A stretch of 33,848 nt of DNA. Origin: an uncultured Chloroflexota bacterium (GTDB taxonomy: Bacteria > Chloroflexota > Anaerolineae > Anaerolineales > Anaerolineaceae). The notes below the pieces were generated by a model that saw only the letters and a list, made by a program, of their open reading frames with translations, searched no databases and had not been told where the DNA came from. Position 1 is the stretch's first letter; every line of letters starts with the position of its first letter. This document shows, piece by piece, positions 8,169 through 16,502 of the stretch. A program made the position numbers and the translations under genes. Location of the stretch: contig CACYHU010000091.1 of the NCBI GenBank assembly GCA_902774215.1, forward strand, positions 1 through 33,848. The letters run 5' to 3'.

Positions 8169-9011
8169 ATGGAAAAGATTTTATTGAACAACAGACTGGA
8201 ATGCCCGGTGATCGGGATCGGGACCTTCATGCTTTCCCCGAAGGATGCGGAGAAAAGTGTCCGTGAAGCGCTGAAAATGGGATATTCTCTGGTCGATACC
8301 GCCAACGCCTATGTGAATGAACGTGCAGTCGGCCGCGGAATGAAAGAAAGCGGTGTAAAACGGGAAGATATCTTCCTTTCGACCAAGCTTTGGCCGAGCG
8401 AATACGAGAATGAAAATGCTGTTTCGGAAACACTGGAACGCCTGGGTACAGATTATGTGGATCTGCTCTATATCCATCAGCCTGCCGGAAACTGGCTCGC
8501 AGGATACCGTCAGCTGGAAAAAGCTTATAAAGAGGGAAAGGCAAAATCGATCGGTATTTCCAACTTTGAAGGCAAATATATCGCCGAACTGGAAACAAAA
8601 TGGGAAATCGTCCCGCAGTTCATCCAGGTGGAAGCGCATCCGTATTTTACACAGACTGAACTCCGCAAAACACTGGATAAATACGGCATCAGACTCATGA
8701 GCTGGTATCCGCTGGGACATGGCGACAAAGCGCTGCTGAACGAACCGGTCTTCAAGGAGCTCGGTGAAAAATACGGCAAAACACCTGCCCAGGTCATCCT
8801 CCGCTGGCATACACAGATGGGCTTTGTTGTGATCCCCGGCAGCAAAAATACGACACACATCAAAGACAATCTGGACATTCTGGACTTCCTCCTGACCGAT
8901 GACGAAATGACAGAAATTGCGAAACTTGACAAAGGGGTGCGTTATTACATCAGAACTGATGAAATGCTGGCAAGCTTTGCGGCATGGCGTCCGGAGTTCG
9001 AAAAGGCATAA
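8169..9011 (+). CDS. aldo/keto reductase, cytoplasmic
   Basis: This 280-residue protein is of normal family length without a leader. The tetrad is D43, Y48, K73 and H103 (the last in YIHQP), and VVIPGSKN provides the cofactor phosphate site. It resembles the 2,5-diketo-gluconate reductase/prostaglandin F synthase-like group, which has wide substrate range. It is second in the operon with the flavodoxin at 7637, with AAGGAG overlapping the preceding stop. Control by the GCAACT operator is inferred from the shared promoter layout. The exact carbonyl substrate cannot be told. Confidence 0.93.
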   Translation: MEKILLNNRLECPVIGIGTFMLSPKDAEKSVREALKMGYSLVDTANAYVNERAVGRGMKESGVKREDIFLSTKLWPSEYENENAVSETLERLGTDYVDLLYIHQPAGNWLAGYRQLEKAYKEGKAKSIGISNFEGKYIAELETKWEIVPQFIQVEAHPYFTQTELRKTLDKYGIRLMSWYPLGHGDKALLNEPVFKELGEKYGKTPAQVILRWHTQMGFVVIPGSKNTTHIKDNLDILDFLLTDDEMTEIAKLDKGVRYYIRTDEMLASFAAWRPEFEKA

Positions 9012-9107
9012 ACAGCTAAAAAAGGTAACAACCGCTTTTTGCGGGTGAGTCAGAAAAAAGCCCTGAAACACAGCGGGGGTATGGGAGCCGCAGACTCCCG
9101 GAAATCA

Positions 9108-9155
9108 GGCGCGGGCTTCGGCTTTCGCAGACACACGAACTTTCGACCCCGCGCC
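9108..9155. repeat. GC-rich inverted repeat between operons
   Basis: GGCGCGGG at 9108-9115 pairs perfectly with CCCGCGCC at 9148-9155, with a 32-base loop. There is no U-tract after it on either strand. A smaller hairpin, GGGAG/CTCCC, lies at 9083-9099. This is much richer in GC than its surroundings. It may be a transcript-end structure for the operon ending at 9011 or a small repeated element. Confidence 0.5.
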
Positions 9156-9216
9156 TTGCGAAGCATGTTCTCCGGAATGCAAAGTGAGCCCTTATAGTAG
9201 AAAGGAAGGTCCTCTT

Positions 9217-9786
9217 ATGATCCTGAAAGGTAATGAAGATTTACGTGTCGTGAAGACGATTGAAGCGATCAAAACTTCTTTCGAGGAGCTTATCTGCGAA
9301 AAGGATTACGAAAAGATAACGGTAAAAGAGCTTTGCGACAGAGCCCGGATCAATAAGAAGACCTTTTATCATTATTATGAGACGCTGGATTTTCTGCTGG
9401 CGGAACTTCAGGGAGAATTGTCTTCTTCCTACCTTGAACGGATCAAAGACTTTTCCCTGCCTGAGGATCTCGACAAGGTAAACCGGGAATTCTTTCTTTA
9501 TTCAGCGGAACAGGGTCTTGCCTATGAAAAGATCACCTGCAGCGGAACGTATCATTCGATCCGTGACGATATGGTGGAGAACGTGAATGATGCCGGATGG
9601 GGCAAATCCGGGAAATATCAAAAGCTGTCAGATTTCGAAAAGAAGCTCCTGATGACTTTTATCAACAGCGCTGTTCTGAATGCATACCGGCATTGGGTCG
9701 AAGACGGAAAGAAACTCCCACTGGATGAGGTGATCTACATAACCAATCGTCTTGTTCTCGGCGGCGTTAATAAATTTTTCGAATAG
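9217..9786 (+). CDS. TetR/AcrR-family regulator
   Basis: This 189-residue protein has the TetR N-terminal DNA-binding domain: helix-turn-helix at about 34-56, ITVKELCDRARINKKTFYHY, followed by an all-helical ligand domain. The start is ATG 9217 behind AAAGGAAGG; the upstream in-frame codons lack a binding site. It lies 89 bases before the exported flavodoxin gene, which is the likeliest target along with itself. I saw no clear palindrome directly upstream, so the operator is not assigned. Confidence 0.9.
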   Translation: MILKGNEDLRVVKTIEAIKTSFEELICEKDYEKITVKELCDRARINKKTFYHYYETLDFLLAELQGELSSSYLERIKDFSLPEDLDKVNREFFLYSAEQGLAYEKITCSGTYHSIRDDMVENVNDAGWGKSGKYQKLSDFEKKLLMTFINSAVLNAYRHWVEDGKKLPLDEVIYITNRLVLGGVNKFFE

Positions 9787-9875
9787 ACAGAAAAACAAAT
9801 GAAAACGAATATAAAGTCTGCGGCGACCGCGGACCTGGAAATTTTGATTTTCACAATTGATATGAAAGGAATTTT

Positions 9876-10675
9876 ATGAAATTATCATTCAAAAATATAT
9901 CTGTTATTCTTGTTATTCTGATGTTTGTCAGCTGTGCGGCCTGTTCAGCACCTTCACAAAAATCAGGTGATAATTCAGGTGAAACTGTCATTGCTGCTGC
10001 GGAGAATACCGTGCCCGCAGGAACAGCGGAAAGTGCTGTGCAGGCGGTTACCGATACAGCAGTTGAAGCCGCTCCTGCAGAGCAGGCCGCGGAGGAGATG
10101 CAAAGCGGTGCGGATGACGTGCAGCCTGAAGCAGAAACAGTTCCTTCGGAACAGCTGGAAACACTCACTGTCCAGGAATTTCCCGAAACAAAGACGAACA
10201 TCCTTGTCATCTATTTTTCCCGCACCGGAGAGCAGTACACGGTCGGCGTGATCGACAAAGGCAACACTGCCATAGTCGCGGAGATGATCGCAGAACAGAC
10301 CGGATGACATATAATGCGCTGACAGATGTCGCAAAGCAGGAACAAAATACCAATGCCAGACCGGAATATATAAAAGATGATCAGCCGGATCTTTCTCAGT
10401 ATGAAACCATTTTTATCGGAGCACCGGTATGGTGGGGCGATTGGCCGATGATCATGTACACGGTTTTTGAGAATAATGATTTCAGCGGGAAAAAGCTGAT
10501 TCCGTTTTCGACCCATGAAGGCAGCGGACTCTCCGGATTCGATCGGAAACTGTCATCTGCCTGCCAAAATGCGGAAGTACTGACCGGGCTAGCTGTCCGC
10601 GGAAATGACTGCCAGAACAGACAGGACAGCGTGAAAGAATCTGTAACTCAGTGGCTTGCAGGCCTGGGATACTGA
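9876..10675 (+). pseudogene. exported flavodoxin, split by a deletion/frameshift
   Basis: The first part (9876-10307) has a hydrophobic leader ending in a cysteine-rich SCAACSAP, fitting a lipoprotein, then an Ala/Glu/Pro-rich linker and the flavodoxin start ILVIYFSRTGEQ...GNT with IAEQTG at its end. It stops at TGA 10305-10307. The second part (from 10304) resumes in another frame with MTYNALTDVAKQEQ, then FIGAPVWWG, FDFSGKKLIPF-like and THEGSG segments to the C-terminus at 10675. Intact relatives have around 15 residues between IAEQTG and the YNAL segment, so a short piece is missing and the frame shifted. ATG 10304 has no ribosome site of its own. A ribosomal frameshift is unlikely because sequence is missing. 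Confidence 0.8.
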
Positions 10676-10706
10676 CAAAGATGAAAAATAACTGAAGTTT
10701 CTCAAG

Positions 10707-10741
10707 GAATCATAGCTGACAATAAAACATGGCTGTGATTC
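10707..10741 (+). terminator. weak terminator-like hairpin after the flavodoxin
   Basis: GAATCATAGC at 10707-10716 pairs with GCTGTGATTC at 10732-10741 (one G-T pair). The tail ATTTGATCTTT is only partly U-rich, so termination would be weak. Confidence 0.4.
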
Positions 10742-10750
10742 ATTTGATCT

Positions 10751-10780
10751 TTGCAAGAGCACAGGAAAAAATGATATAAT
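10751..10780 (+). promoter_or_regulatory. promoter of the eCIS-core protein gene
   Basis: TTGCAA at 10751-10756, an 18-base spacer and TATAAT at 10775-10780. The ATG at 10824 lies about 44 bases after the -10 box, so the gene appears to be transcribed by itself. Confidence 0.7.
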
Positions 10781-10823
10781 TATCAAATAGCTGATTCGGC
10801 TCCATCTATTACTGCAGGGATCT

Positions 10824-12944
10824 ATGGGAAACACCTACACCAGACAAAATACATCGGAAAACAAACATGATCAACGGGACGTGATTCGGGATGATCCCGG
10901 TGAGAAACTGACGCTGCCCAACAGCGTCGTTTCGCGCATCATGGAGTTCCCGGGAGCAGAAGCGGGATCCGGCCGCCTGTCAGGGGTGCCTAACAGTGTT
11001 GTTTCACGCATCATGGAGCGTCCGGAGGCGGAAGCGGAGGCTGACCGTCTTTCGGAAGGAGTGACGTCCGGAACGCCGGACTCGGTGCGCCGAGAAATGG
11101 GCGGACGGCTCGGGGCGGATCTTTCCGGTGTGCATTTCCACAGCGGGCCTTCCAGCGTCCGGCAGAGTGAAGCGCTCGGCGCCCAGGCCTGGACACAGGG
11201 CCGGGATGTCTATTTCGGACGAAGCGGTTTCACGCCGTCACTGGCAGCCCATGAGCTGGTTCACACGGTCCAGCAGGGCGCGGTCCGCGGCAATGCTTCC
11301 GTCTCCATGCCTCTCGGCGCGGTCCAGCTGAAAACGGGAAAGGGTGCTCCTCAGGAGGAGGATCCTGAGGCTAAATTCCGAGCAGATGCAAACAGCTTTG
11401 CTCCGACTGACTATGATAAGCCGCTTGCGGGCGATGCGGAGGACCTTACCCTGCTCGAAGCGCAGGCGATGCGAATTTTTAACTCCTCCCGCGGTGTCAA
11501 AGTCTACAATGCGATCATGCCTGATCTCAAAAATATGTTGGCTAAAATAGTCAGCAAGCGGAAAATAAAACAGGTCCAGTTCAGGCCAAAACCTGCAATG
11601 TCGTTTCTCATCCGTGCCGCGTATCAGGACTATGCCCTGCGGGATATCCTCATAGAATTGGTCAACAAACCCATCGGCCTTTTCAAGACCGGGACCCGCA
11701 TCAGACAGTACAAGGCACTGATCAAAAGCGTTAATGACCGTCTGGGCGAATATCAGGCTGAGGAACTTGGCCTCCAGACCGGCATGATTGCTGATGATCA
11801 AAGGAATCTCGGACAGAAGAATGACCGCGGCGGGGATCCCCGTCAGGTAAATAAACGCTCCTATGATCTCAACGTTGATGGTCCGGAAGCCGACAAGTTT
11901 AATCCCGGCAATATTCCGGAGGTCGCGGCGATCCAGAATGAGATCGATAATGCCGCAACCTTCGAGGAAGCCTATAAGATATTCGCAAAATTCACCGGCA
12001 ACCCGAATTCCACCATAGAATATCAGAAGGAGAGGGATAAGGGCGTCGTTTCGCCGGATCTGGAGCTCTTCAAGAATAAACTCAAACACATGTCCCGTCA
12101 GGTCTGGGATTACCCTGAATTGCGGAATACGATCGGGAACCTGCTGGTCGCAGACAGCACAGTCAAATCCCATATGGGGGTACTGCACACCTCCGGCGGC
12201 ATGCAAAAGAGCGATGTCTATTACAATGCGTATCATGACCGCTCCGGTGCCGAGGGGGAACAGGAGCGCCGGAATGAATGGGCTGAAATCCAGGCGAACG
12301 GTGAATGGAACGGAGACTTTGACCACAACGGGAACCATGAGCTCGGGCATCTCCTCGGCTTCAACATGGCGAAGCGCAATGATTCCAAAGAGGAAGCGGA
12401 GGATTCCAATGAAAAAGCCGAAACGGAGAACGACATCATCAAAGAGGTCCTGCTGAACCGGGACATTCTCACCCCGGAGCAGAAAGGGCAGATCAAATAT
12501 CACAGATCCGAAGGCTACGGTGAGGGAAAATATTCAAAGCTCAAGCACTACAAAGGCCAGATCGATCTGAAGGGAAGCGCCGCGCTTGAAGGTACTGAGA
12601 TCACCTCGAATTACGGAAAATCTGCTGTATATGAATTTTTCGCTGAGACCTTCGCGGATACCTATAACCACGGGACGAATGCCAAACGTACCAGTAAAGA
12701 GGTGGTGAAGGAATACGAAAAGCGTCAGAAGGCCCTGCAGCGGGCGAAGTACCATTACAACCAGTCAAACTGGTTTATGAAGCTGTTCCGGAAGAAAGTA
12801 AAGGAGCCGGAAAACATCCTGCCGAGCAAAACCACGCTGAAACGCATAAAGGATGAGGAAGAGGCAAGGAAAAAGTTGTTGGGAATAGGAACAGGAAATG
12901 TAACAGGGAAAGTAAAAGGAAAGGGAAAGAAAAAAGGAAAATAA
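10824..12944 (+). CDS. eCIS-core (DUF4157) protein with a second zincin motif
   Basis: This 706-residue protein has no signal peptide. Two imperfect repeats of PNSVVSRIME occur at 32-41 and 56-65. Residues about 84-152 match the eCIS core domain (DUF4157): PDSVRREMGGRLGADLSGV, QAWTQGRDVYFG, then AAHELVHTVQQ with HExxH at 143-147. A long helical middle follows. A second HExxH, HELGH, is at 505-509, with YEFFAETFAD (603-612) offering a downstream acidic metal ligand, so the C-terminal half looks like a separate metalloprotease-type domain. The tail is Lys/Gly rich. DUF4157 proteins are commonly cargo or associated toxins of contractile injection systems, but no sheath, tube or baseplate gene is here. 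Its own promoter and terminator make it a single-gene unit. Toxin function is inference. Confidence 0.85.
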   Translation: MGNTYTRQNTSENKHDQRDVIRDDPGEKLTLPNSVVSRIMEFPGAEAGSGRLSGVPNSVVSRIMERPEAEAEADRLSEGVTSGTPDSVRREMGGRLGADLSGVHFHSGPSSVRQSEALGAQAWTQGRDVYFGRSGFTPSLAAHELVHTVQQGAVRGNASVSMPLGAVQLKTGKGAPQEEDPEAKFRADANSFAPTDYDKPLAGDAEDLTLLEAQAMRIFNSSRGVKVYNAIMPDLKNMLAKIVSKRKIKQVQFRPKPAMSFLIRAAYQDYALRDILIELVNKPIGLFKTGTRIRQYKALIKSVNDRLGEYQAEELGLQTGMIADDQRNLGQKNDRGGDPRQVNKRSYDLNVDGPEADKFNPGNIPEVAAIQNEIDNAATFEEAYKIFAKFTGNPNSTIEYQKERDKGVVSPDLELFKNKLKHMSRQVWDYPELRNTIGNLLVADSTVKSHMGVLHTSGGMQKSDVYYNAYHDRSGAEGEQERRNEWAEIQANGEWNGDFDHNGNHELGHLLGFNMAKRNDSKEEAEDSNEKAETENDIIKEVLLNRDILTPEQKGQIKYHRSEGYGEGKYSKLKHYKGQIDLKGSAALEGTEITSNYGKSAVYEFFAETFADTYNHGTNAKRTSKEVVKEYEKRQKALQRAKYHYNQSNWFMKLFRKKVKEPENILPSKTTLKRIKDEEEARKKLLGIGTGNVTGKVKGKGKKKGK

Positions 12945-12979
12945 CCGATTCCATTAAAATAATGGAATCGGTTATTTTT
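12941..12979 (+). terminator. strong intrinsic terminator
   Basis: A perfect 16-base stem (12941-12956 with 12960-12975), a 3-base loop and five T. The TAA stop of the eCIS-core gene lies inside the left half of the stem. Confidence 0.93.
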
Positions 12980-13070
12980 CTGACAAATTTATCAGATCCA
13001 ATTTTCAGCGTTTCCCCGGCTTCTTTTCTCCATTATGAGTGAAATGCTGTAATAAATTCTGTGCTGCATG

Positions 13071-13087
13071 ATTGACACGGTGTCAAT
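13071..13087. promoter_or_regulatory. TetR operator O1
   Basis: ATTGACACGGTGTCAAT is a perfect palindrome about a central G, and it contains the -35 box TTGACA. A bound repressor would block RNA polymerase. Its core TGACAC-N-GTGTCA recurs at 13108-13120. Confidence 0.88.
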
Positions 13088-13099
13088 GTACTGTATAAT
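13072..13099 (+). promoter_or_regulatory. promoter of the TetR/aldo-keto reductase operon
   Basis: Consensus TTGACA at 13072-13077, a 16-base spacer and TATAAT at 13094-13099. The promoter is flanked and overlapped by two copies of the TGACAC-N-GTGTCA palindrome, the usual arrangement for a self-repressing TetR gene. Confidence 0.9.
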
Positions 13100-13107
13100 A
13101 TTGATAT

Positions 13108-13120
13108 TGACACCGTGTCA
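13108..13120. promoter_or_regulatory. TetR operator O2
   Basis: TGACACCGTGTCA, centred 35 bases after O1 and covering the predicted transcription start region just after the -10 box. Confidence 0.85.
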
Positions 13121-13147
13121 GTAATAATCAGGAACATAAGGAGGCAT

Positions 13148-13774
13148 ATGATCAAAGGTACACCGGAACTTATTTCGGAAAGAAAAGAAGAGATAATAAA
13201 TGCCTGCGAACAGTTATATCAGACCATGAGCTTTAAAGAGATCACGATCAAAGAAATAGGCAATGTTACCTCCTTTTCCCGTCCGACGATATACAACTAT
13301 TTTGAAACCAAAGAGGAGATCTTCCTTGCGCTGTATGAACGTGAATATGATCGCTGGAATGCCGATCTGGAACAGATCCTTGAGCGTAATGAGAATCTGA
13401 CAAGAAAACAAATCGCGGATGAAATAGCAGGTTCCCTGCAGAACCGGGAACAATTGCTGAAGCTGCTTTCCATGAACAACTTTGATATGGAAGCCAACAG
13501 CCGGAAAGAACTGCTCACATCGTTTAAAGCGTCATTCGGGAAATCAATGAATAATATCCGGAATATCCTCGAAAAGTTTTGTCCTGAGATGGATGATGAA
13601 GAGATTCAGCGGTTCCTTTATATTTTTTTCCCGTTTATGTTCGGTATTTATCCCTATACCAGTGTCACAGCAAAACAGCGGGAAGCAATGAAAGATGCTG
13701 CTGTAGATTTCAAATATCAATCCATTTATGAGATTACTCACTGCTGCCTGGTACGGTTGCTCGATGCTGAATGA
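13148..13774 (+). CDS. TetR/AcrR-family autorepressor
   Basis: This 208-residue protein has an N-terminal helix-turn-helix (about 31-52, KEITIKEIGNVTSFSRPTIYNYF) and a helical ligand-binding domain of the kind seen in small TetR regulators. ATG 13148 follows TAAGGAGG; an upstream in-frame start would lie within operator O2. It leads the operon that continues with the aldo/keto reductase, the CMD-cupin protein and probably the genes beyond. The two TGACAC-N-GTGTCA palindromes over its promoter are the expected binding sites, so the operon should be induced by a ligand, perhaps an electrophile handled by the downstream reductases. Confidence 0.92.
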   Translation: MIKGTPELISERKEEIINACEQLYQTMSFKEITIKEIGNVTSFSRPTIYNYFETKEEIFLALYEREYDRWNADLEQILERNENLTRKQIADEIAGSLQNREQLLKLLSMNNFDMEANSRKELLTSFKASFGKSMNNIRNILEKFCPEMDDEEIQRFLYIFFPFMFGIYPYTSVTAKQREAMKDAAVDFKYQSIYEITHCCLVRLLDAE

Positions 13775-13785
13775 GAAAGGAAAAA

Positions 13786-14844
13786 ATGAAATACACAAGA
13801 CTTGGTAATTCTGATTTGAACGTATCCCGCATCTGCATGGGATGCATGGGTTTCGGAGATCCTTCAAGAGGACAGCACAGCTGGACGATTGACGAAGGCC
13901 ACTCCCGGGAAATCATCAAAAAGGGACTTGAACTCGGTGTAAATTTCTTTGATACCGCGATCGCTTACCAGAGCGGTACAAGCGAACAGTATGTCGGCCG
14001 CGCACTTCGGGATTTTTCAAAACGTGAAGATGTTGTCATCGCGACGAAGTTCCTCCCCAGGACACAGGCAGAAATTGAAACTGGTATCTGCGGACAGCAG
14101 CATATTGAAAATATGATCAATACCAGCCTCAGAAATCTCGGCATGGATCACGTAGATCTTTATATTTACCACATGTGGGACTGGAACACACCGCTCTATG
14201 AAATCATGGACGGACTGAACCGCGTTGTCAAAGCCGGAAAGGCCAGATATATCGGTATCTCCAACTGCTTCGCCTGGCAGATCGCGAAGGCGAACGCTTT
14301 GGCAGAAAAAGAAGGATTCGCGAAATTCATTTCCGTTCAGGTACATTACAATCTTATTTTTCGTGAAGAAGAACGGGAAATGGTGCCGTACTGTGAAGAG
14401 GAAAATATCGCGCTAACCCCTTACAGCGCTCTGGCAAGCGGACGGCTTTCAAGGAAACCCGGAGAATCAGACACGAAGCGGGCAATCGAAGACAGCTATG
14501 CAAAATTCAAGTACGACGCCACGGCATCCCAGGATGCTCTGATCATCGATCGTGCCGCAGAGATCGCGGATAAACGCGGTGTCTCGATGACGGAAGTCTC
14601 GCTTGCCTGGCTGTTGACGAAGGTGACTTCACCGGTGGTCGGTGCGACAAAACTGCATCACATCGAAGGAGCCGCCAGTGCGGTCGATCTGAAGCTTAGC
14701 GCTGAAGAGACCGCATACCTGGAGGAACCGTATGTTCCGCATCCGCTGGCCGGTGTGATGGCGCAGAATAAGCGTATCAACGCGAATGAAAAACACGTCT
14801 GGTCCACAGGCGATCAATCGATAAAGGGAGATAAGAAATCATGA
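13786..14844 (+). CDS. aldo/keto reductase (YajO/Kv-beta-like branch)
   Basis: This 352-residue protein starts MKYTRLGNSDLNVSRICMG, the hallmark of the branch of aldo/keto reductases related to YajO, YghZ and Kv-beta. The tetrad is D56, Y61, K88 and H129. SVQVHYN and ALTPYSALASGRLSR are also typical. There is no leader. ATG 13786 lies behind GAAAGG; an in-frame ATG at 13771 overlaps the TetR stop but has no binding site of its own. Its stop overlaps the next gene's start as ATGA, so translation of the two is coupled. Confidence 0.93.
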   Translation: MKYTRLGNSDLNVSRICMGCMGFGDPSRGQHSWTIDEGHSREIIKKGLELGVNFFDTAIAYQSGTSEQYVGRALRDFSKREDVVIATKFLPRTQAEIETGICGQQHIENMINTSLRNLGMDHVDLYIYHMWDWNTPLYEIMDGLNRVVKAGKARYIGISNCFAWQIAKANALAEKEGFAKFISVQVHYNLIFREEEREMVPYCEEENIALTPYSALASGRLSRKPGESDTKRAIEDSYAKFKYDATASQDALIIDRAAEIADKRGVSMTEVSLAWLLTKVTSPVVGATKLHHIEGAASAVDLKLSAEETAYLEEPYVPHPLAGVMAQNKRINANEKHVWSTGDQSIKGDKKS

Positions 14845-15599
14845 GTAATAAAATTGTTCAAACGGCAGGAAGAGACCAGCTCGGTGAATTCGCTCCGATG
14901 TTTGCCCATCTGAATGATGACGTTTTATTCGGTGAAGTCTGGAATGAAAACGCGATCGATGTCAAAACGAAATGCATCATTACCGTCGTTTCATTGATGG
15001 CCTCCGGCATCACGGATTCTTCGCTTGCCTATCATCTGCAAAACGCGAAAGCTCACGGCGTCACAAAAGAAGAGATTGCCGCCATCATCACGCACGCAAC
15101 AATGTATGTCGGATGGCCGAAAGGATGGGCTGTTTTCCGCCTTGCGAAAGAGATCTGGAATGAGGAGATCCCCACTGAAACGGAGAAAGACAAATACCAG
15201 AACACGATATTCTTCCCCATCGGCGCTCCGAATGACGCATATGCCAGATTCTTTGTCGGCCAGAGCTATCTTGTGCCGATATCAACAGAGCAGATCCCTA
15301 TTTACAACGTCACCTTTGAACCCGGCTGCCGGAACAACTGGCATATCCATCACGCGAAAAACCATGGCGGACAGATGCTCATCTGTGTCGGCGGACGCGG
15401 ATATTATCAGGAATGGGGCAAAGAAGCCGTCCTGATGACACCCGGAACGGTCGTCAATATTCCGCCCGAAGTGAAGCATTGGCATGGCGCTGCTCCGGAT
15501 TCCTGGTTCTCTCATCTGGCAATCGAGGTTCCCGGGGAAGAGACCGGCAATGAATGGCTCGAAGCGGTCGACAATGACACATATCTGAAACTCAAATGA
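14841..15599 (+). CDS. carboxymuconolactone decarboxylase-like / cupin fusion
   Basis: This 252-residue protein joins two domains. Residues 10-110 form a carboxymuconolactone decarboxylase (AhpD-like) helical domain with a single Cys45 and His65 instead of a CxxC redox pair. Residues 125-245 form a cupin barrel with metal ligands H168 and H170 (WHIHH), Gln178 where Glu is usual, and a second motif PEVKHWHG around 209-216. This fusion is common beside aldo/keto reductases in anaerobes, but its reaction is not settled. The absence of CxxC makes peroxidase-type chemistry unlikely. It overlaps the upstream reductase by four bases. Confidence 0.9.
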   Translation: MSNKIVQTAGRDQLGEFAPMFAHLNDDVLFGEVWNENAIDVKTKCIITVVSLMASGITDSSLAYHLQNAKAHGVTKEEIAAIITHATMYVGWPKGWAVFRLAKEIWNEEIPTETEKDKYQNTIFFPIGAPNDAYARFFVGQSYLVPISTEQIPIYNVTFEPGCRNNWHIHHAKNHGGQMLICVGGRGYYQEWGKEAVLMTPGTVVNIPPEVKHWHGAAPDSWFSHLAIEVPGEETGNEWLEAVDNDTYLKLK

Positions 15600-15611
15600 G
15601 GCAAAAGGAAT

Positions 15612-16502
15612 ATGAAAAGTCTTACAAAAATTATCTTTTTTGTTTTTTTGACGGCATTCCTGATTTGCGGCGTATCCGCTCAGGATACAGCGGACAGTCA
15701 GCCCGATGGTTTCCTTTACATTCCCGGCGGATCTTTTCTGATGGGCAGCCCGGAATATGAAAACTGGCGCATCGATGACGAAGTACAGCATGAGGTCACA
15801 GTCCTGCCCTTCTATATCGATGCATATGAAACGACAACGGAAGAATACGCACGCCTGATGGGTACAAATCCATCCACCTTTTCCGGAGAGAACCTTCCCG
15901 TCGAAAACATCTCATGGCTCGATGCTGTTAATTTTGCAAATGCCAAAAGCATAGATGTTGGGTTGACGCCTGTCTATACAGTTACGGATGGCGTTGTCAG
16001 CTGGGACAGAAGCGCAGACGGGTACAGACTTCCGACCGAAGCTGAATGGGAATATGCCTGCCGTGCGGGTACGGTCACGCCTTTCAATGCGGAGAAATCA
16101 CTGGATGCGGAAGAGGCGAATTTTTACGGCCATTATCCATATGAAATTGAAGAAAACTATTTCAATAATTCCGTGCTGGAAGCAAGACCCGGGAAATACC
16201 GCCAGACAACAATTGCTGTCGGCAGCTTTTCCCCGAACAAATGGGGACTTTATGACTGTCACGGCAATGTGAATGAATGGTGTTGGGATCATTACGGGGA
16301 GTACGACCTTGAAAATACAAACGATCCGACAGGACCGGAAACAGGCACCCGGCATGTCTACAGAGGCGGCGGCTGGAATGACTTCGCCAAGAACATGCGC
16401 AGCGCTTACCGCGCAGCCGGACAGACTGACATGAAAAGCTTCAATCTGTCATCACTGCCTCCGATAATGATATGCAGGCACAGACAGGGAACCGCATTCT
16501 GA
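15612..16502 (+). CDS. exported SUMF1/FGE-like protein with altered C-terminus
   Basis: A signal peptide (1-23, ending VSA-Q) leads into a formylglycine-generating-enzyme-like (SUMF1) domain: PGGSFLMGS, GYRLPTEAEWEYACRAG, GLYDCHGNVNEWCWD, RGGGWND. The two active-site cysteines of true FGE (in an RGGS..C....C.R setting) are missing: here the stretch reads RGGGWNDFAKNMRSAYR, so sulfatase activation is unlikely. The final GFRL segment expected after KSFNL is absent. From about 16449 the frame reads unrelated residues to TGA 16500-16502, and the flavodoxin frame takes over. A deletion has probably removed this gene's true end and the next gene's beginning. Confidence 0.82.
   Translation: MKSLTKIIFFVFLTAFLICGVSAQDTADSQPDGFLYIPGGSFLMGSPEYENWRIDDEVQHEVTVLPFYIDAYETTTEEYARLMGTNPSTFSGENLPVENISWLDAVNFANAKSIDVGLTPVYTVTDGVVSWDRSADGYRLPTEAEWEYACRAGTVTPFNAEKSLDAEEANFYGHYPYEIEENYFNNSVLEARPGKYRQTTIAVGSFSPNKWGLYDCHGNVNEWCWDHYGEYDLENTNDPTGPETGTRHVYRGGGWNDFAKNMRSAYRAAGQTDMKSFNLSSLPPIMICRHRQGTAF

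Noticed and set aside
8181..9071. Long minus-strand frame (296 codons) opposite the aldo/keto reductase at 8169
   Set aside because: The plus-strand gene has a complete catalytic tetrad and operon context; the antisense product has no recognisable content.
9061..9160. Possible CRISPR or mobile element end in the GC-rich intergenic stretch
   Set aside because: Only a single stem is present; there are no repeated units, target duplications or transposase sequence.
10303..10310. Programmed ribosomal frameshift in the split flavodoxin
   Set aside because: There is no slippery heptamer, and conserved residues are missing at the junction, so slippage would not restore the protein.
11238..12503. 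Long minus-strand open frame (421 codons) opposite the eCIS-core gene
   Set aside because: No ribosome site or family motifs. The plus strand has clear domains, a promoter and a terminator. The open antisense frame follows from codon bias.
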